A stretch of DNA of 64,000 bases from Spartobacteria bacterium. GTDB taxonomy: Bacteria > Verrucomicrobiota > Verrucomicrobiia > Chthoniobacterales > UBA10450. Position numbers and translations under genes: made by a program. The stretch covers positions 37,780 through 101,779 of the forward strand of contig PLCM01000037.1 of assembly GCA_003134765.1 (NCBI GenBank). Direction: 5' to 3'. Below the pieces are notes generated by a model. It saw only the letters and a program-made list of their open reading frames with translations, did not search any database and was not told the origin of the DNA. This document shows, piece after piece, positions 23,938 to 32,588 of the stretch. Each line of letters begins with the position of its first letter. The stretch's first letter is position 1.

Positions 23938-24471
23938 TTGAAGGACCTGATGCATTTCCCGAAGTCGGAAATCGAGGCGCTCTGGTGCCCGTGGCGCGTA
24001 GAGTATTTCGAACAGGAAACGCCGAACCCCGATTTTCTTTCCGACGCCGCGCGAGCGAGCGACGATGCCGCTCATCTGGTGGTAACGCGGCGTAAGAACG
24101 CGTTCCTCATGCTGAATCGCTATCCCTACAGCATCGGCCATCTCATGGCCGTGCCCTACCGCAAAACCGGCGACGCCTCCTCGCTGGGAGAAAATGAAGT
24201 GCTCGAGCTTTGGGACCTCGCACTCCATGGCCAGCGGCTTTTGCGGGAGACGATGAAGGCCCAGGGGTTCAACATCGGCTTGAATCTTGGCCAATCCGCC
24301 GGCGCCGGGGTGCCGGATCATTTGCACCTCCACATCGTCCCGAGATGGAACGGTGACACGAATTTTATGCCGGTCCTGGCCGGGACGCGAATGCTCTCGG
24401 AAGGATTGCGCGGGCTCTACGACAAATTAATGGCCGCCCAGGAACGGATCGAAGAAAATAACGCACCGTAA
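23938..24471 (+). CDS. HIT-family hydrolase (Ap4A phosphorylase-like)
   Basis: 177 residues. The histidine triad is HLHLHIVPRW. It is preceded by FNIGLNLGQSAGAGVPDHLHL, the arrangement of the longer HIT subgroup that includes mycobacterial Ap4A phosphorylase. It opens with LWCPWRVEYFE. It most likely cleaves diadenosine tetraphosphate or related nucleotides in the cytosol. The next gene begins 3 bases after its stop, so they are probably co-transcribed. Confidence 0.92.
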   Translation: MKDLMHFPKSEIEALWCPWRVEYFEQETPNPDFLSDAARASDDAAHLVVTRRKNAFLMLNRYPYSIGHLMAVPYRKTGDASSLGENEVLELWDLALHGQRLLRETMKAQGFNIGLNLGQSAGAGVPDHLHLHIVPRWNGDTNFMPVLAGTRMLSEGLRGLYDKLMAAQERIEENNAP

Positions 24472-24474
24472 ATT

Positions 24475-25182
24475 ATGCCTACCTGGATCGAACCACCGCC
24501 AAAACAAAGAAGAACCGGTTGCCTGGGCAAAGGCTGCATGATGCTCGTGGTGTTTCTCATTCTGCTCGCGGTGGCGTTTTTCGTCGGCGGTTACGTCGGC
24601 GTGCGTTATGTCGTCACTTCGACCAGCCCAAAGGAAATTCCGCAGGTAGAAACTTCGGATGCCGAACAGGAAGCGGTCCAGCATCGCTGGGAAGAATTCA
24701 AGGCCGGTCCTCAAAGCGCGCCGGTCGAAGCGACTACTCCGTCGACAACCACAACCACCACCGAGGTCGCGCCCACTCCTACTCCTTCCAGTAATCGAAT
24801 CGAGCTTTCCGCTTCAGACATCAATCAGTTGATTGCCGGGAGCCGGAAGCTTCGCGGCAAGGCTTTCGTTTCGATCGAAAATAACGTTGCCCGTGTCCAG
24901 GTGAGCGTGCCGCTGGAGAAAGTGGGATTTCGGGGGCGCTTCCTCAACGGCGAGCTTCAGGTGCGCTCCGCGCCAGACCGCAATCCGCGCAACCTCGAGG
25001 TCACCGAGGTTTCCCTGGGTGGCGTCTCCGAGAAAGTGCTGAACTCGCTTTTGGGATTCCGTTCGCTCCGCAGTTACGCGGATCAATACGCAACGGAATA
25101 CGACATCACGAGCTTCTCGATCGAAGACAATAAGGTCATTATCGAGAACGGCGGAAAGCCGATCCCCGGCGTGACGCGGTAG
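24475..25182 (+). CDS. membrane-anchored protein with Thr/Pro linker, unknown
   Basis: 235 residues: a short cytosolic start with CLGKGC, one helix (MMLVVFLILLAVAFFVGGYVG, about 22-42), a low-complexity linker (TTPSTTTTTTEVAPTPTPS), then a beta-rich domain beginning NRIELSASDINQLIAGSRKLRGKAFV. The domain probably sits in the periplasm. I do not recognise the family. Confidence 0.75.
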   Translation: MPTWIEPPPKQRRTGCLGKGCMMLVVFLILLAVAFFVGGYVGVRYVVTSTSPKEIPQVETSDAEQEAVQHRWEEFKAGPQSAPVEATTPSTTTTTTEVAPTPTPSSNRIELSASDINQLIAGSRKLRGKAFVSIENNVARVQVSVPLEKVGFRGRFLNGELQVRSAPDRNPRNLEVTEVSLGGVSEKVLNSLLGFRSLRSYADQYATEYDITSFSIEDNKVIIENGGKPIPGVTR

Positions 25183-25185
25183 TTT

Positions 25186-25257
25186 CGGAGGGACGCGCTT
25201 CGGCACGTCCATAGGCAAAACAGAAAAGAATGGGACGTGCCGAAGCACGTCCCTCCG
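25186..25257. repeat. inverted repeat GGAGGGACG(C/T)GCTTCGGCACGTCC
   Basis: The arms at the left (CGGAGGGACGCGCTTCGGCA) and right (GACGTGCCGAAGCACGTCCC) pair almost perfectly around a 25-base A-rich loop. It sits between two convergent genes and could work as a bidirectional terminator. Same family as 27284-27358. Confidence 0.8.
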
Positions 25258-25259
25258 CA

Positions 25260-26864
25260 TTATTGCATGATCTCTCGAACGAAGACGTTGAGCTGGCCGT
25301 CGCTCTGCTTGCGCACTTCGGTGATTTCGTAAGGACGCGCTTCATCGCGGGTGACGGTCGAGCCGCGGGTTGGCGGGGTGTAGCCGGTTGGAAAATCCAC
25401 GATGATCCGCAGGTTCTGGCCGCCGCCCGCCAGTTTGAGGACCGCATCGGTCAATCCTGTCTTCAGACGCAGCACAGCGCGATTTGGCTCGGTAAAATTG
25501 ACGACGAAGTGGCCCTTGAGATAAACGCGTTCGCCCGCAAGACCGCGGTCCGCGAGATCGCGTAAATCAGACGGGGTGATGAGACGGCCGACCGGCATCT
25601 TGCCAGGTGGAAACGTTTTCCAATTGCCACCGCCGGCGGTCGAGGCGAGCAAATTATCCGGCGCGGTGGCTGACGCCAACGGCGATGCCGCGGGAGGCGG
25701 TGGTGATGCGACGGCGACCACCGGCGGCGTTGGGGGAGCCGGCGGTGCGACCGAGGGCGCAGGTGACTTCGCCATCGCAACCGCGGTGGCGGCCGGCGTC
25801 GGGGTCGGCTTCGGCAGCGGGGAATTTTGGGCGACCATGGTCGGCGTTCGCGCCGGAGTGGGCGAAGGCGTCGGCGTCGCCTTCTGGTTCTTCTTGTTTC
25901 CTTTCGTCGGCTTCGTGGGCGACGGAGGCGGTGCGGGCGGCGGGGTGACAACGGCGACTTTGGGTGTTTCGACCTGGGCCGCAGGCTCCACCCGAATCAA
26001 TTCGTTGGCGGCGGGCGGCGGCGGAGTCGGTGCGAGACCGGCGACTGATTCGGTCGTCCGGTTCGGTGACACGCGATCTTTGTAACTGGCGTATTGCGTT
26101 TCCGCATCTTTGCGCGCCGCATCTTTGAAAAGCGGCCAGCCGGCGGCGAGATTCAGATCGAGAGGAGGCTCGAGAGTAAAAGTGCCCGGCCCCCGCGTGA
26201 CGGTGTAACTTCCGTAGAGCAACGGCATCGTGGTAATCATGATCCGGCCATCGGAGAGTCGTTCCGCGTGGAGGACCGCTGAGAGGTCGTGCGTCCGCTC
26301 GAGTTTGATCTCCAGGCCTGTCACGAGCGTTTGCTTCATCAAGGGCAGGGCCTGGGGATCGGCCGGATAAACATGCTCCATGAGCAACTCGCCGTGATCG
26401 ACCGCATTCGTCAGAGCGACCATCCCGGAGAGAAACAAATCGTTAGGCGTGAGTTCGCGCGCTTCCATGATGTTAAAACGCCCGACGACGTAAGGGACCA
26501 GCCCACGGACCTGCTGGAAATTCCGGATGTAATTGCGCGTCAGCTCAGCGTTTAGCGTGGCCAGCTCGGTCGGGCTCATCGCGATGTAGCGATCGTAAAG
26601 CTGTTTCGAAGTGAGGAATTCTCCCGCCGGCGCCGCCGTCAGTTCGAACCGTTTCGTCGGTTCGATCTTGTGGAGTTTCTTCAGGATCCGATAGCTCTGC
26701 GGCCGTTCCGGTTGCCAGAAGATGTAGAAGCTGCCAAGCCAGGCCGCGAAGGCGAGGCCGGTCAGCAGAAGAATGGCGACCGACCAGCCGAAGACGTTGG
26801 TTTTCTTTCGCCGTGAGCGCCCATAAGCATGCGCCGGCTCGTAGCGGAAGTAATCCCGATCCAT
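25260..26864 (-). CDS. membrane-anchored Pro-rich protein, unknown
   Basis: 534 residues: N-terminal cytosolic RSRRKKTN, one helix (VFGWSVAILLLTGLAFAAWL), a folded segment of about 200 residues (QSYRILKKLHKIEPTKRFELT... through ITTMPLLYGSYTVTRGPG), a Pro/Thr/Ala-rich linker of about 120 residues (PPPAPPPSPTKPTKGNKK and onward), then a C-terminal beta domain of about 110 residues (LITPSDLRDLADRGLAGERVYLKGHFVV). No domain I can name. The linker suggests an envelope-spanning protein. Confidence 0.75.
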   Translation of the reverse strand: MDRDYFRYEPAHAYGRSRRKKTNVFGWSVAILLLTGLAFAAWLGSFYIFWQPERPQSYRILKKLHKIEPTKRFELTAAPAGEFLTSKQLYDRYIAMSPTELATLNAELTRNYIRNFQQVRGLVPYVVGRFNIMEARELTPNDLFLSGMVALTNAVDHGELLMEHVYPADPQALPLMKQTLVTGLEIKLERTHDLSAVLHAERLSDGRIMITTMPLLYGSYTVTRGPGTFTLEPPLDLNLAAGWPLFKDAARKDAETQYASYKDRVSPNRTTESVAGLAPTPPPPAANELIRVEPAAQVETPKVAVVTPPPAPPPSPTKPTKGNKKNQKATPTPSPTPARTPTMVAQNSPLPKPTPTPAATAVAMAKSPAPSVAPPAPPTPPVVAVASPPPPAASPLASATAPDNLLASTAGGGNWKTFPPGKMPVGRLITPSDLRDLADRGLAGERVYLKGHFVVNFTEPNRAVLRLKTGLTDAVLKLAGGGQNLRIIVDFPTGYTPPTRGSTVTRDEARPYEITEVRKQSDGQLNVFVREIMQ

Positions 26865-26896
26865 CTAAACGCGCCTGCTTCGCGAACGATTCGTTT

Positions 26897-27232
26897 TCAA
26901 GCAGGGCGGGCTGCTTCGAAAGACGTACCGCACCCGCAAGTCCGGGCCGCATTTGGATTTTCGATGTGAAAGCCGGAACCGGTGAGACCGTCGCGATAGT
27001 CGAGGGTCGCGCCGCGCAAATAATCCACGCTCTCGCCATCGACGAAAAATTCGACGCCGTCCTGGGTTACGATCGCGTCGCCGGGTTTTTGCGCGCCCAG
27101 CGACATCTCGTACTGCAGTCCGGAACAGCCACCTTTGGCGATCCCCACGCGCAGGCCTTGGTGATCGGCCTGGGTGCGCCCTTCCAGGAGGCTGCGCAAC
27201 TGCCGGACTGCGTTATCCGTCACGGTTATCAT
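26897..27232 (-). CDS. A-type iron-sulfur carrier protein (IscA/ErpA family)
   Basis: 111 residues starting MITVTDNAVRQLRSLLEG. The three conserved cysteines are C36 in AKGGCSGLQY and C99 and C101 in ARTCGCGTSF. It carries or inserts Fe-S clusters into target proteins in the cytosol. The tracked ORF (26897-28510) extends far upstream only because the antisense of mutL stays open, and it was trimmed to the conserved start. Whether it is ErpA or IscA cannot be said without other isc/suf genes nearby. Confidence 0.93.
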   Translation of the reverse strand: MITVTDNAVRQLRSLLEGRTQADHQGLRVGIAKGGCSGLQYEMSLGAQKPGDAIVTQDGVEFFVDGESVDYLRGATLDYRDGLTGSGFHIENPNAARTCGCGTSFEAARPA

Positions 27233-27283
27233 CGGTCGAGCGAAACTATCGCGCAGGTGGGTCAAGTCAAACCAGGCGCCTGT

Positions 27284-27358
27284 CGGAGGGACGTGCTTCT
27301 GCACGTCCAACTCGTCTTTATGCGGTCGAAGTCGGACGCGCCGAAGCACGTCCCTCCG
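27284..27358. repeat. inverted repeat GGAGGGACGTGCTTC family, copy 2
   Basis: CGGAGGGACGTGCTTCTGCA pairs with GGACGCGCCGAAGCACGTCC. It lies between the divergent Fe-S carrier gene and mutL, so any promoters must lie around it. Same family as 25186-25257. Confidence 0.8.
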
Positions 27359-27418
27359 AGGAAGTTCCCGTGCTTTTCCTTCGCAATCGCAAATCGACAA
27401 TCTAAAATCGAAAATACG

Positions 27419-29224
27419 ATGAGTCGCATTCGCCTGTTGCCGGAAATTCTCGCCAGCCAGGTGGCGGCGGGCGAAGTGATCGAGCGGCCGGCTTCGGTGG
27501 TGAAGGAGCTGGTCGAAAATAGCATCGATGCCGGAGCGCGGAAGATCGAGGTCAGCACCCGGCGCGGCGGCATTTCGCTGGTCCGGGTCGTGGACGACGG
27601 CTGCGGAATGGATCGCGACGACGCCCTTCTTTCCCTCGAGCGGCACGCGACCAGCAAAATTCGCACGGCGGCCGACCTCGCGGCGATTGCGACCCTTGGA
27701 TTTCGCGGCGAGGCACTCCCGAGCATTGCCAGCGTCTCGCGTTTCCGGCTGACGACCCGTGAGCCGGAAGCGGTCGCGGGAACGGAAATTATTGTGGCGG
27801 GCGGGCGAATCGAAACCGTGCGCGATGGCGGCGAAGCGCCCGGCACGCAGATCGAGGTGCGCTCGATCTTTTACAATCTGCCGGCACGCCGGAAATTTCT
27901 CCGCTCCGAAAATACGGAGAGCCGAAATATTGAACATCAACTTCATCTTCAGGCGACGGGGCATCCTGAAATCGCGTTCGCGTTCGTGCGCGATGAGCGC
28001 GTCGTTTTTCAACTCCCGGCGGCGGCGAATTTGCTCGACCGCATCCGCGATCTCCACGGCCGGGAGCTTGTCGATCGCCTTCTCGCCGTCGAAGACCCGG
28101 CAAGTGATTCTACGACGATCCGCCTTCGTGGGCTGATTGGGCAGGCGGGGGTGAGCCGGCAGACCCGCGCCCAGCAACTCGTCGTCGTGAATGGTCGCGC
28201 GATCGAAAGCCCGGTGCTCACCGCGGCCCTGCGGGAAGGATATCACACTGCGCTCATGAAAGGTCAGTTTCCAGTCACATTCCTCTTTCTCGACCTCGAC
28301 CCGGCGGCGGTGGACGTGAACGTGCATCCGGCGAAGCGCGAAGTCCGGTTTCGCGATCCCAATTCCGTTCGAGAAGCCGTGGTCGCAGCAATCCGCCGGA
28401 CCCTGGAAAGCGGTCGGCGTGATTGGCAGCAACAATTTCAACGGCCGCCCGCGCCGATCGTTCCGGTCCCGCAGGAACAGTCGCCGCCTCAGCCGATTGA
28501 GCAGCGGCATTTCGTCGAAACTCCCGTTAGCCGGGTCGTCCCGAGCCGTTCAGGTGGCGAGGAAGCTGTGAAGCTGCCGGCGTCGGCCGGGGTCGGCGAC
28601 CCCGGCTACAGGCCCGAGGAAGCGATAAAGGTCGCAAGTCCTTCGCAGCAGTTCCAGATCATCGGGGTTTTGAACAAACTTTATGTGCTGATGGAGAATC
28701 AGAAGGGACTGGTTCTCGTCGATCAGCACGCGGCGCACGAACGGATTTTGTTCGAGGAATTGCGGCGGCGCATGGAAGAGCAGGGTGTGCCGTCGCAACG
28801 GTTGCTGCTCGCGCAAACGTTCGAGCTGGCGCCGCGCGATGCGGAATGGGTGGAACGAAATGCGGCGACCCTGCAGAAGATGGGTATTGGAATCGAGCCG
28901 TTTGGTCAGAACGCGTTCAAGATCGATAGCCTGCCGACGTTTCTCGATCTGTCGGATCCGGTGACGTTCATGCGCAAGGTGATCGACGGGCTCAAGAGCG
29001 CCAGCAACGGCAGCTCGGCCATGCGGCTGGGCGAGGAGATGATCGCGAAAACGGTTTGCCGTCACGCCGTGAAAGCGAACGACCCGTTACGTTATCTCGA
29101 AGTGGAAAAATTGATCACCGACCTGCTCGAATGCGAATTGCCCTATTGCTGTCCGCATGGCCGGCCGACCATGATCCAGATTTCACACGCCGAGCTGGAG
29201 AAAAAGTTCGGAAGAAAGGTGTAG
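27419..29224 (+). CDS. mutL: DNA mismatch repair protein MutL (endonuclease type)
   Basis: 601 residues. The N-terminal GHKL ATPase has the catalytic Glu in VVKELVENSIDAG, the DDGCGM box and TLGFRGEALPSI. The C-terminal dimerisation domain carries the metal endonuclease motif DQHAAHERILFEE and CPHGRP, so this MutL should nick DNA itself, as in bacteria without MutH. The tracked start (26813) reads through intergenic repeats. The ATG at 27419 (MSRIRLLPEIL) is the family start. The linker contains a dispersed palindrome that encodes GVGDPG. mutS is not in the window. Confidence 0.96.
   Translation: MSRIRLLPEILASQVAAGEVIERPASVVKELVENSIDAGARKIEVSTRRGGISLVRVVDDGCGMDRDDALLSLERHATSKIRTAADLAAIATLGFRGEALPSIASVSRFRLTTREPEAVAGTEIIVAGGRIETVRDGGEAPGTQIEVRSIFYNLPARRKFLRSENTESRNIEHQLHLQATGHPEIAFAFVRDERVVFQLPAAANLLDRIRDLHGRELVDRLLAVEDPASDSTTIRLRGLIGQAGVSRQTRAQQLVVVNGRAIESPVLTAALREGYHTALMKGQFPVTFLFLDLDPAAVDVNVHPAKREVRFRDPNSVREAVVAAIRRTLESGRRDWQQQFQRPPAPIVPVPQEQSPPQPIEQRHFVETPVSRVVPSRSGGEEAVKLPASAGVGDPGYRPEEAIKVASPSQQFQIIGVLNKLYVLMENQKGLVLVDQHAAHERILFEELRRRMEEQGVPSQRLLLAQTFELAPRDAEWVERNAATLQKMGIGIEPFGQNAFKIDSLPTFLDLSDPVTFMRKVIDGLKSASNGSSAMRLGEEMIAKTVCRHAVKANDPLRYLEVEKLITDLLECELPYCCPHGRPTMIQISHAELEKKFGRKV
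28586..28606. repeat. palindrome GCCGGGGTC-GGC-GACCCCGGC inside mutL
   Basis: A 9-bp perfect stem in the linker-coding part of mutL, followed by TACA. It is a near copy of the intergenic palindrome at 9706-9726 (reverse orientation followed by TAC). Confidence 0.75.
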
Positions 29225-29235
29225 CGTCGCGACGC

Positions 29236-29333
29236 ACTGGAGCCGGCCTTTCCCCACTGGAGCCGGCCTGCCCTCAGGCCGGTGGGATGCCGGCATCGTT
29301 TCCTCTCACCGGCACGAGGGCGTGCCGGCTCCA
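29236..29333. repeat. inverted repeat of the CTGGAGCCGG...CCGGCTCCA family
   Basis: ACTGGAGCCGGCC occurs twice, then GCCTGCCCTCAGGCCGG, and the right arm GGCACGAGGGCGTGCCGGCTCC closes the structure. It sits between the convergent mutL and GH-like genes. A relative in partly inverted order lies at 42849-42931. Confidence 0.75.
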
Positions 29334-30329
29334 TTACTTCCAATGCTTCGCGATTAGCGCTTTGATCGCGGGAGTTTGTAACCGGTAATTCTCCTCGTGG
29401 TGATGCGGAATCTCGGGGAACCATTTCCACCAGAACATTCCGGCCAGGAAAGGATGGCGTGCCGGCAGATCCAGAGCCACCTCGAGGCAGCGCTGCTGGA
29501 TCTCAGTGCAATGTTCGCCACCGGTCTGAAAACCCCAGGGTTCAGCCGCAGCCCGGGCGCTTTCGTTGTAGCCGATCTCGACAAAGAGAAATTGCTTGCC
29601 GTTTTGTTTCGAGAATTTTTCCAGCTCGGCGCAACGCTTTTCCCACGCCGTGGAAATTTCTGAAGTGCCCGGGTCGGTCGTCTTCGTCAGCGGGAAATAA
29701 GCGAGGACGCCGATGTAATCGAGCGTGTCCCAGAACTTCACGTTGGTGTATTCGTTCCAGTTCGCGCCATAGGTGACCTTGCCATGATAAACCGCGCGCA
29801 CCGCCGCAATGATCTTCCGCCAGCGCTCGTCGTATTTCTGCGGGTAGGTAAACTCGAGGCCGACACAAAAAATCTCGGCATGCTCGGATTCAGCCAGGGT
29901 CGCCATCTGGACAATCCACGCTTCATAATCGGAAAAGAACCGGTCCCATTCTTCCCGAGTGACAAAGTTGATCTCGCCGCGCCAGCTGAACTTCGTGCCC
30001 CAATACGCGATGTGGGGGATAACCATGGCCGACATCCCGCGCTCGTGGGCCCAATGGAGGGGCGTGGTGATATGGGTGGTGCTGGCGCCGGAACGCCGAC
30101 CCCCCGAGACGTGGCCGTCCTCCCCGATTTGCGCATAAGGATGAATCGCGATGCTGTTCACGCCTAACGACTTCAACTCGTCGAGCGTTGCTGCCATTTC
30201 CGGCGTCTGCCATTCGATACCCCACGTCTGGCACGAGACGATCATGCCTTTGTAAACCGGCGGTGGCGGCGCGGCGAGAGTGAGGCTGGTCGCAAAGAAC
30301 GCGAACAGGAGCGACGAAACGCGTGTCAT
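29334..30329 (-). CDS. secreted glycoside hydrolase-like TIM-barrel protein (GH113-like)
   Basis: 331 residues with a signal peptide (MTRVSSLLFAFFATSLTLAA). The mature part reads as a TIM-barrel hydrolase similar to GH113 mannanase-like proteins: GMIVSCQTWGIEW, LGVNSIAIHPYAQ, MSAMVIPHIAYWG, AEIFCVGLEFTYP with an acid candidate, VTYGANWNEY, IGVLAYFPL, and QFLFVEIGYNES with a second Glu. The ATG at 30329 was chosen because the upstream ORF extension passes through a repeat. Substrate unproven. Inferred target is a plant or microbial glycan. Confidence 0.8.
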   Translation of the reverse strand: MTRVSSLLFAFFATSLTLAAPPPPVYKGMIVSCQTWGIEWQTPEMAATLDELKSLGVNSIAIHPYAQIGEDGHVSGGRRSGASTTHITTPLHWAHERGMSAMVIPHIAYWGTKFSWRGEINFVTREEWDRFFSDYEAWIVQMATLAESEHAEIFCVGLEFTYPQKYDERWRKIIAAVRAVYHGKVTYGANWNEYTNVKFWDTLDYIGVLAYFPLTKTTDPGTSEISTAWEKRCAELEKFSKQNGKQFLFVEIGYNESARAAAEPWGFQTGGEHCTEIQQRCLEVALDLPARHPFLAGMFWWKWFPEIPHHHEENYRLQTPAIKALIAKHWK

Positions 30330-30343
30330 CACTTCGATGTAAA

Positions 30344-30408
30344 TCAAGGAGGGGCGATTTGAAATCGCCCTTTTAATAAATCGCGGTTTCAAACTGCCGC
30401 TCCTTGAG
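30344..30408. repeat. inverted repeat TCAAGGAG...CTCCTTGA family, copy 1
   Basis: Composite palindrome: outer arms TCAAGGAG/CTCCTTGA, inner hairpin GGGCGATTTGAAATCGCCC and GCGGTTTCAAACTGCCGC. It lies between divergent genes. Relatives at 40893-40958 and 63979-64000. Confidence 0.8.
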
Positions 30409-30474
30409 GCGACACGTTCGGTCTTGTAGAAAGGGATGGCTTCGTTGAATGGTGTGGCGGGCGTTTCCCGAATC

Positions 30475-31479
30475 GTGGCTGATAACAAGAAAACTGCGCT
30501 GATAACCGGCATTACCGGCCAGGATGGCTCGTATCTGACGGAATTGCTCTTGGAAAAGGAATATGCGGTGCACGGAGTCGTCCGGCGCACGAGTAATCTC
30601 CTGCGTTCCCGGATCGAGCATCTGCGGAGCGACGAAAAGGTTTACGGGAAATCGCTCTTTCTCCATTACGGCGATCTCTCCGACGGGACGACGCTGCGCC
30701 GGATTTTTTCCGAGGTGCAGCCCACCGAACTTTATCATTTGGCGGGCCAAAGCCACGTCGGTTTGAGCTTCGAAATCCCGGAATCAACCTGCGAAGAAAT
30801 CGGGATGGCGACGCTGCGACTGCTTGAGATCGTGCGCGACCAGCCGCAGTCGGTGAAATTTTATCACGCCTCAAGTTCCGAGATTTTCGGGAACGCGGCG
30901 GAATCGCCCCAGACAGAGCTGACCCCACTGCGGCCGGCGAGTCCCTATGGGTGCGCCAAGGCCTTCGCCACTCAGCTTGCGCGGGTCTACCGGGAGTCGT
31001 ACGGGCTCTTTGTCGCCAACGGAATCCTCTACAATCACGAATCGCCCCGGCGCGGCGAGAATTTTGTGACCCGCAAGATCGCCCGGGTGGTGGCGCGGAT
31101 CGCGCGGGGACTCGAGGAGGAGCTTTTGCTCGGGAACCTCGAGAGCCGGAGAGACTGGGGTCGGGCCCAGGACTACGTCACTGCGATGTGGCTGATGTTG
31201 CAGCAGGACAAGCCTGCTGATTATGTTGTCGCGACTGGTGAAACCCATTCCGTGCGCGATTTTGTCGAAGCTGCTTTCGCGGTGGTGAATCTGCCGTCGA
31301 AAAAATATGTGAAACATAATCCGGCCTTCGACCGGCCGACCGAGCCGGCTCGGTTGGTCGGTTCACCGGAAAAGATCAGGGTGGAGTTGGGCTGGCGGCC
31401 ACAGGGCTCGTTCACTGATCTCGTGCGCGAGATGGTGGAAGCGGAGCTCGCGACGGTCGATGCCGGAAAGGATACTTAG
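30475..31479 (+). CDS. gmd: GDP-mannose 4,6-dehydratase
   Basis: Makes GDP-4-keto-6-deoxymannose, the precursor of GDP-fucose, GDP-rhamnose and related sugars for surface glycans. The NADP motif is TALITGITGQDGSYL, followed by HGVVRRTSN, LHYGDLSDGTTL, YHLAGQSHVGLSFE, the catalytic Ser/Thr region FYHASSSEIFG, and YGCAKAFA with the catalytic Tyr and Lys. Tail: WGRAQDYVTAMWLMLQQ. The GTG at 30475 (MADNKKTALITG) is closest to the family start. The ATG at 30436 would add 13 residues. Confidence 0.95.
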   Translation: MADNKKTALITGITGQDGSYLTELLLEKEYAVHGVVRRTSNLLRSRIEHLRSDEKVYGKSLFLHYGDLSDGTTLRRIFSEVQPTELYHLAGQSHVGLSFEIPESTCEEIGMATLRLLEIVRDQPQSVKFYHASSSEIFGNAAESPQTELTPLRPASPYGCAKAFATQLARVYRESYGLFVANGILYNHESPRRGENFVTRKIARVVARIARGLEEELLLGNLESRRDWGRAQDYVTAMWLMLQQDKPADYVVATGETHSVRDFVEAAFAVVNLPSKKYVKHNPAFDRPTEPARLVGSPEKIRVELGWRPQGSFTDLVREMVEAELATVDAGKDT

Positions 31480-31508
31480 GGCAAGATCGTGAACTCAAAA
31501 AACAAATT

Positions 31509-31672
31509 CGCCCTCACCTGGCGCTGTCGCGTCCTTCTCTCCCACGGGGAGAGAATGGGAGAGGTGGCCATTCGCCGACAAACTGGAGGGCGAGACTCCG
31601 TCGAGTCGAAAACGACTCGCGGCTCAATAAGTTCCTTCTCCTTGGGGGAGAAGGTTAGGATGAGGGCCAGGC
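31509..31672. repeat. inverted repeat with CTCTCCC hairpin (CGCCCTCACCTGG...CCAGGCG)
   Basis: The outer arms CGCCCTCACCTGGCG and ATGAGGGCCAGGCG and the inner pairs TTCTCTCCCACGGGGAGAGAA and CCTTCTCCTTGGGGGAGAAGG make a large foldable element filling the gap before uppP. The tracked 69-aa ORF here is an artefact of it. Confidence 0.7.
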
Positions 31673-31694
31673 GAAAGTGTGAATTTCAAAAGCT

Positions 31695-32582
31695 ATGAAT
31701 GACTTTCTCATCTCGTTCTTCCTCGGCATTGTCGAGGGACTTACCGAATTTTTGCCGGTTAGTTCGACGGCCCATCTCCGGATCGTTGAGGTGCTGCTAA
31801 CCAAATTCGGGTTAGCGACCATCAGCTTGGACGACAGCTACTGGAAGATGTACACGATCGTCATCCAGCTCGGCGCCATCCTCGCGCTCCCGGTTTATTT
31901 TTGGGAGCGCATCCTGACTCTCCTGGCAACATTTCCGCGCGGAGAGCGCGGTGATCGCACCATTGTCACCCATCCGCTTGGACTCACCCTGATCGCTTTT
32001 GTCGTGACTGCGATCCCGGCCTATCTCTTGAAAAAACAGATCGGCCAGAATCTCGAGAACCTCGGCGTGATGGCATGGGCGCTTCTTCTCGGCGGTGTCA
32101 TCATGTGGGTGGTCGACATCCTCTGCACGCGCCCGCGCACCACCGGGATGGACGAAATGACCTTGCCGCAGGCAATTTGGATCGGCGCGGTCCAAATTCT
32201 CTCGGCCGTTTTTCCCGGGACCTCGCGGTCCATGTCTACGATCGCGGCCGGGCAGACCGCGGGTTTGTCCCGTCCCGCCGCGCTCGAGTTTTCGTTCTTT
32301 CTTTCCATGCCCACGATGGTGGTGGCAACAGGTTACGATTTGCTAAAGACTCTATGGCCGCATCACGACGCCACGGCGGAAGCGGGGCTCGCGCCGCTCA
32401 TCATGACCTCGCACAACTGGGTCGTGCTCGCGATTGGCTTTGTCGTTTCCTTTGTCGTCGCCCTCGGAGTAGTGGCCTGGTTCATACGCTGGGTGCGCGC
32501 CCGCGGGTTCGCGCCGTTTGCCCTTTACCGGATCATTTTGGGAATCGCCCTCCTCGTTCTGATTGGCCGCGGAGTTCTTTAG
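31695..32582 (+). CDS. uppP: undecaprenyl-diphosphate phosphatase
   Basis: 295 residues, about eight helices. It dephosphorylates undecaprenyl pyrophosphate to recycle the lipid carrier for peptidoglycan and other polymers. The active-site motifs are GIVEGLTEFLPVSSTAHL (residues about 9-26, with the E-x3-E part) and FPGTSRSMSTI with the catalytic Arg. uppS, which makes the same carrier, lies 4 kb downstream. A DUF6941 gene starts within a few bases of the stop. Confidence 0.96.
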   Translation: MNDFLISFFLGIVEGLTEFLPVSSTAHLRIVEVLLTKFGLATISLDDSYWKMYTIVIQLGAILALPVYFWERILTLLATFPRGERGDRTIVTHPLGLTLIAFVVTAIPAYLLKKQIGQNLENLGVMAWALLLGGVIMWVVDILCTRPRTTGMDEMTLPQAIWIGAVQILSAVFPGTSRSMSTIAAGQTAGLSRPAALEFSFFLSMPTMVVATGYDLLKTLWPHHDATAEAGLAPLIMTSHNWVVLAIGFVVSFVVALGVVAWFIRWVRARGFAPFALYRIILGIALLVLIGRGVL

Positions 32583-32588
32583 GTGCGC

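Noticed and set aside
25463-26085. Arg-rich and Gly-rich ORFs on both strands
   Set aside because: They are frame shadows of the proline-rich linker of the gene at 25260-26864.
26897-28510. 537-residue minus-strand ORF
   Set aside because: Only its last 111 codons (A-type Fe-S carrier) match a family. The rest is antisense to mutL and intergenic repeats.
31489-31698. 69-residue ORF before uppP
   Set aside because: Entirely within an inverted-repeat element, with no protein-like features.
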